Assembly (NCBI GenBank): GCA_027013295.1
Contig: JALUXP010000113.1
Location: forward strand, 1-35,471
Origin: Sulfurimonas sp.
GTDB taxonomy: Bacteria; Campylobacterota; Campylobacteria; Campylobacterales; Sulfurimonadaceae
DNA length: 35,471 nucleotides
Direction: 5' to 3'
Shown here piece by piece: positions 33,959-35,471 of this stretch. Made by a program: the position numbers and the translations under genes. A model generated the notes under the pieces. It saw nothing but the letters and a program-made list of their open reading frames with translations. It had not been told where the DNA came from and searched no databases. Position 1 is the first letter of the stretch; each line of letters opens with the position of its first letter.

Positions 33959-35023
33959 ATGATTAAGGTATTTATAATAGATGACTCAGCACTTGTTAGG
34001 AATGAATTTAAGAAAATTTTTGCACCTATCAATGATATAGAGATTATAGGGAGTTCAGCTAATCCCGTTGATGCATTTGAAGTATTTAAAAGAACTGGAT
34101 TACCTGATGTTTTCATACTCGACATAGAGATGCCAAAGATGGATGGACTGACATTTTTAGAGATGATAGGTAAGCAAAAACCCATCCCTACCATCATCTG
34201 TTCAACACTTGTCACAAGAGGAAGCTCTTCTGCTATAGATGCCATGCGTATGGGTGCTGTTGATATTGTCCTTAAACCTACAACCAACATAGATCAGTTT
34301 TTTGGAGACAAGAGCGGAGAATTTGTCTCTAAGGTAAGAATTGCGGCAGCCTCTCGTGCTACATATATTCAAAACATAAGAAGAACTAGTACAAGTAAAA
34401 TACTCGATGCCAAACAGGTGTCGAGTAGTATAAAAGCTGCAAGTTCTCTCCCTCCATCTAAAAAGATCATTGCCATTGGTGCTTCAACGGGTGGTGTGCA
34501 GATTTTAGAAGAGTTACTTTTGCAACTTGAACCAAACCATCCACCTATTGTGATAACACAACATATGCCAGCTGGTTTTACAGCATCATTTGCACAGAGG
34601 CTTGACCAGATACTTCCCTCCTCTCGTGTCAAAGAGGCACAAGATGGTGATGCTCTGATGCATGGTCGCATACTCATAGCCCCAGGAGATATGCACATGG
34701 AGGTACACAAAAATGGATTTCAATACAAAGTGGCTTTAAAAAATTACCCTAAAGTAAACTCACATAAGCCAAGTGTCAATGTTCTCTTTCGATCAATGAG
34801 CAAAGAAGTGGGCATCTTTGGTGTTGGGTTCATTTTAACAGGTATGGGAGATGATGGAGCAACTGGACTCTTAGAGATGAAAAATGCGGGTGCTGCTACC
34901 TATGCTCAAGATGAAAAAAGTTGTATCGTCTATGGTATGCCAAAAAAAGCAGTTGATCTCGGTGCTGCGAAACAAAGTCTCTCCCTTAAAGAGATAGCAA
35001 ATATTATAAATACAGTGAGATAA
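33959..35023 (+). CDS. cheB: Protein-glutamate methylesterase CheB
   Basis: 354 residues. Receiver domain about 1-120 with Asp8-Asp9 (IDDSA), phospho-acceptor Asp55 (ILDIEMPKMDG), Thr/Ser81-82 and Lys106 (LKP). Linker about 120-168. Methylesterase domain about 168-354 with catalytic Ser176 (IGASTGG), His202 (TQHMPAGFTASFAQRL) and Asp299 (GMGDDGATG). It demethylates or deamidates receptors when phosphorylated by CheA. It starts directly after the preceding stop. Confidence 0.96.
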   Translation: MIKVFIIDDSALVRNEFKKIFAPINDIEIIGSSANPVDAFEVFKRTGLPDVFILDIEMPKMDGLTFLEMIGKQKPIPTIICSTLVTRGSSSAIDAMRMGAVDIVLKPTTNIDQFFGDKSGEFVSKVRIAAASRATYIQNIRRTSTSKILDAKQVSSSIKAASSLPPSKKIIAIGASTGGVQILEELLLQLEPNHPPIVITQHMPAGFTASFAQRLDQILPSSRVKEAQDGDALMHGRILIAPGDMHMEVHKNGFQYKVALKNYPKVNSHKPSVNVLFRSMSKEVGIFGVGFILTGMGDDGATGLLEMKNAGAATYAQDEKSCIVYGMPKKAVDLGAAKQSLSLKEIANIINTVR

Positions 35024-35471
35024 AATGAAAACAATCATTAAACTAACAAATGAATATGCATCAAATCTTAAAGTGCTTTTTTTTAATTTCAATACAGAGT
35101 TAGCATCCTATTATGATATGTTTGATTTTATCTTTCAAGAGTGTATCTTGTCAGATGAACAAGATATTGCAAAGTATGAGTACTCTAAAACCATAGATAT
35201 AATATTTATAAAAATAGATAACAATATAAAAATTAAAGAATATGAAGATGTAAAAATATTTATACAATCCTTACGAAATAAAAGAGAATTACTTCCTATA
35301 TATCTTATAGAAGATAATATAACAGACCCGAAGACTCTTGAGATGATTGATAAATGTTACCGTATCGATGGTGTCTTGCCAACTCCTTTTGATAGAGATA
35401 AAGTGTATAAGTATTTATATAGAGTTTTAAAAAGATCGAGTGCGGTAAAAGAGTTACATAATTATGTGGAC
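35024..35471 (+). CDS. Receiver-like protein, 5' part (runs off the window end)
   Basis: Open from an ATG abutting the cheB stop to the window end (149 codons, no stop). The translation begins MKTIIKLTNEYASNLKVLFF and shows receiver-type alternation: VLFFNFNTELASYYDMFDFI, TIDIIFIKIDNN, LLPIYLIEDN and GVLPTPFDRDKVYKYLYRVL. Acidic-pair residues are replaced by Phe/Asn and the conserved Lys by Thr (PTPF), so it is probably a pseudo-receiver or diverged input domain of a larger protein whose output is outside the window. It resembles the degenerate receiver at 33053 in style, but relation is unproven. Confidence 0.65.

Overview
The window looks like chromosomal DNA of a flagellated, AT-rich Campylobacterota (epsilonproteobacterial) organism, most likely near Sulfurimonas/Sulfuricurvum. 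This is inferred from a fliK-flgD-flgE2-flgE hook cluster with sigma-54-type promoters, a GlnA whose adenylylation tyrosine is replaced by phenylalanine as reported for Helicobacter, a TlpD-like soluble CZB chemoreceptor, and overall gene style. The genus cannot be proved from the sequence alone.

Layout. 1-666: 5' part of purT (minus). 769-6923: minus-strand flagellar hook block (flgE, flgE2, flgD, fliK and an LPP20/FlgP-like secreted protein) with three GG-N10-GC sigma-54-type sites. 7291-11402: soluble CZB chemoreceptor, MnmC-type tRNA methyltransferase, and a membrane chemoreceptor with a periplasmic rhodanese domain. 11485-22884: mostly housekeeping genes (ribE, Sel1-repeat protein, mnmG, an orphan ABC ATPase, PBP1A, leuA, glnA, a J-domain protein) and an Rpn/PD-(D/E)XK nuclease gene with in-frame 12-bp repeats. 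23048-35471: one long plus-strand chemosensory operon: cheY, STAS, cheA, [accessory insert], Aer-like PAS-CZB protein, poly-HAMP soluble MCP, cheW, cheV-like, cheR, ParA-like ATPase, degenerate-receiver protein, cheB, and a second receiver-like ORF running off the end.

The most notable structure is inside this operon. The last 71 codons of cheA plus the next 87 bases (302 bp) occur again 1296 bp downstream with only two mismatches. The two direct copies bracket an Rpn C-terminal remnant, an MNT-HEPN pair and a broken small coiled-coil ORF. The second copy is fused in frame to that broken ORF. The arrangement is what a single-crossover (Campbell-like) integration or a duplication-plus-insertion would leave.

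How the genes may work together. The operon's only receptor has no membrane segment; it is built of about eight HAMP-like units in front of a signalling hairpin. It is preceded by a separate soluble Aer-type PAS protein with a C-terminal zinc-binding CZB domain. With its own CheA/W/V/R/B/Y, a STAS protein and a ParA-like ATPase, this suggests a self-contained cytoplasmic redox or energy-sensing array whose clusters may be positioned or segregated by the ATPase. Two degenerate-receiver proteins flanking cheB are candidate unknown components. No rRNA, tRNA or CRISPR array was recognised.
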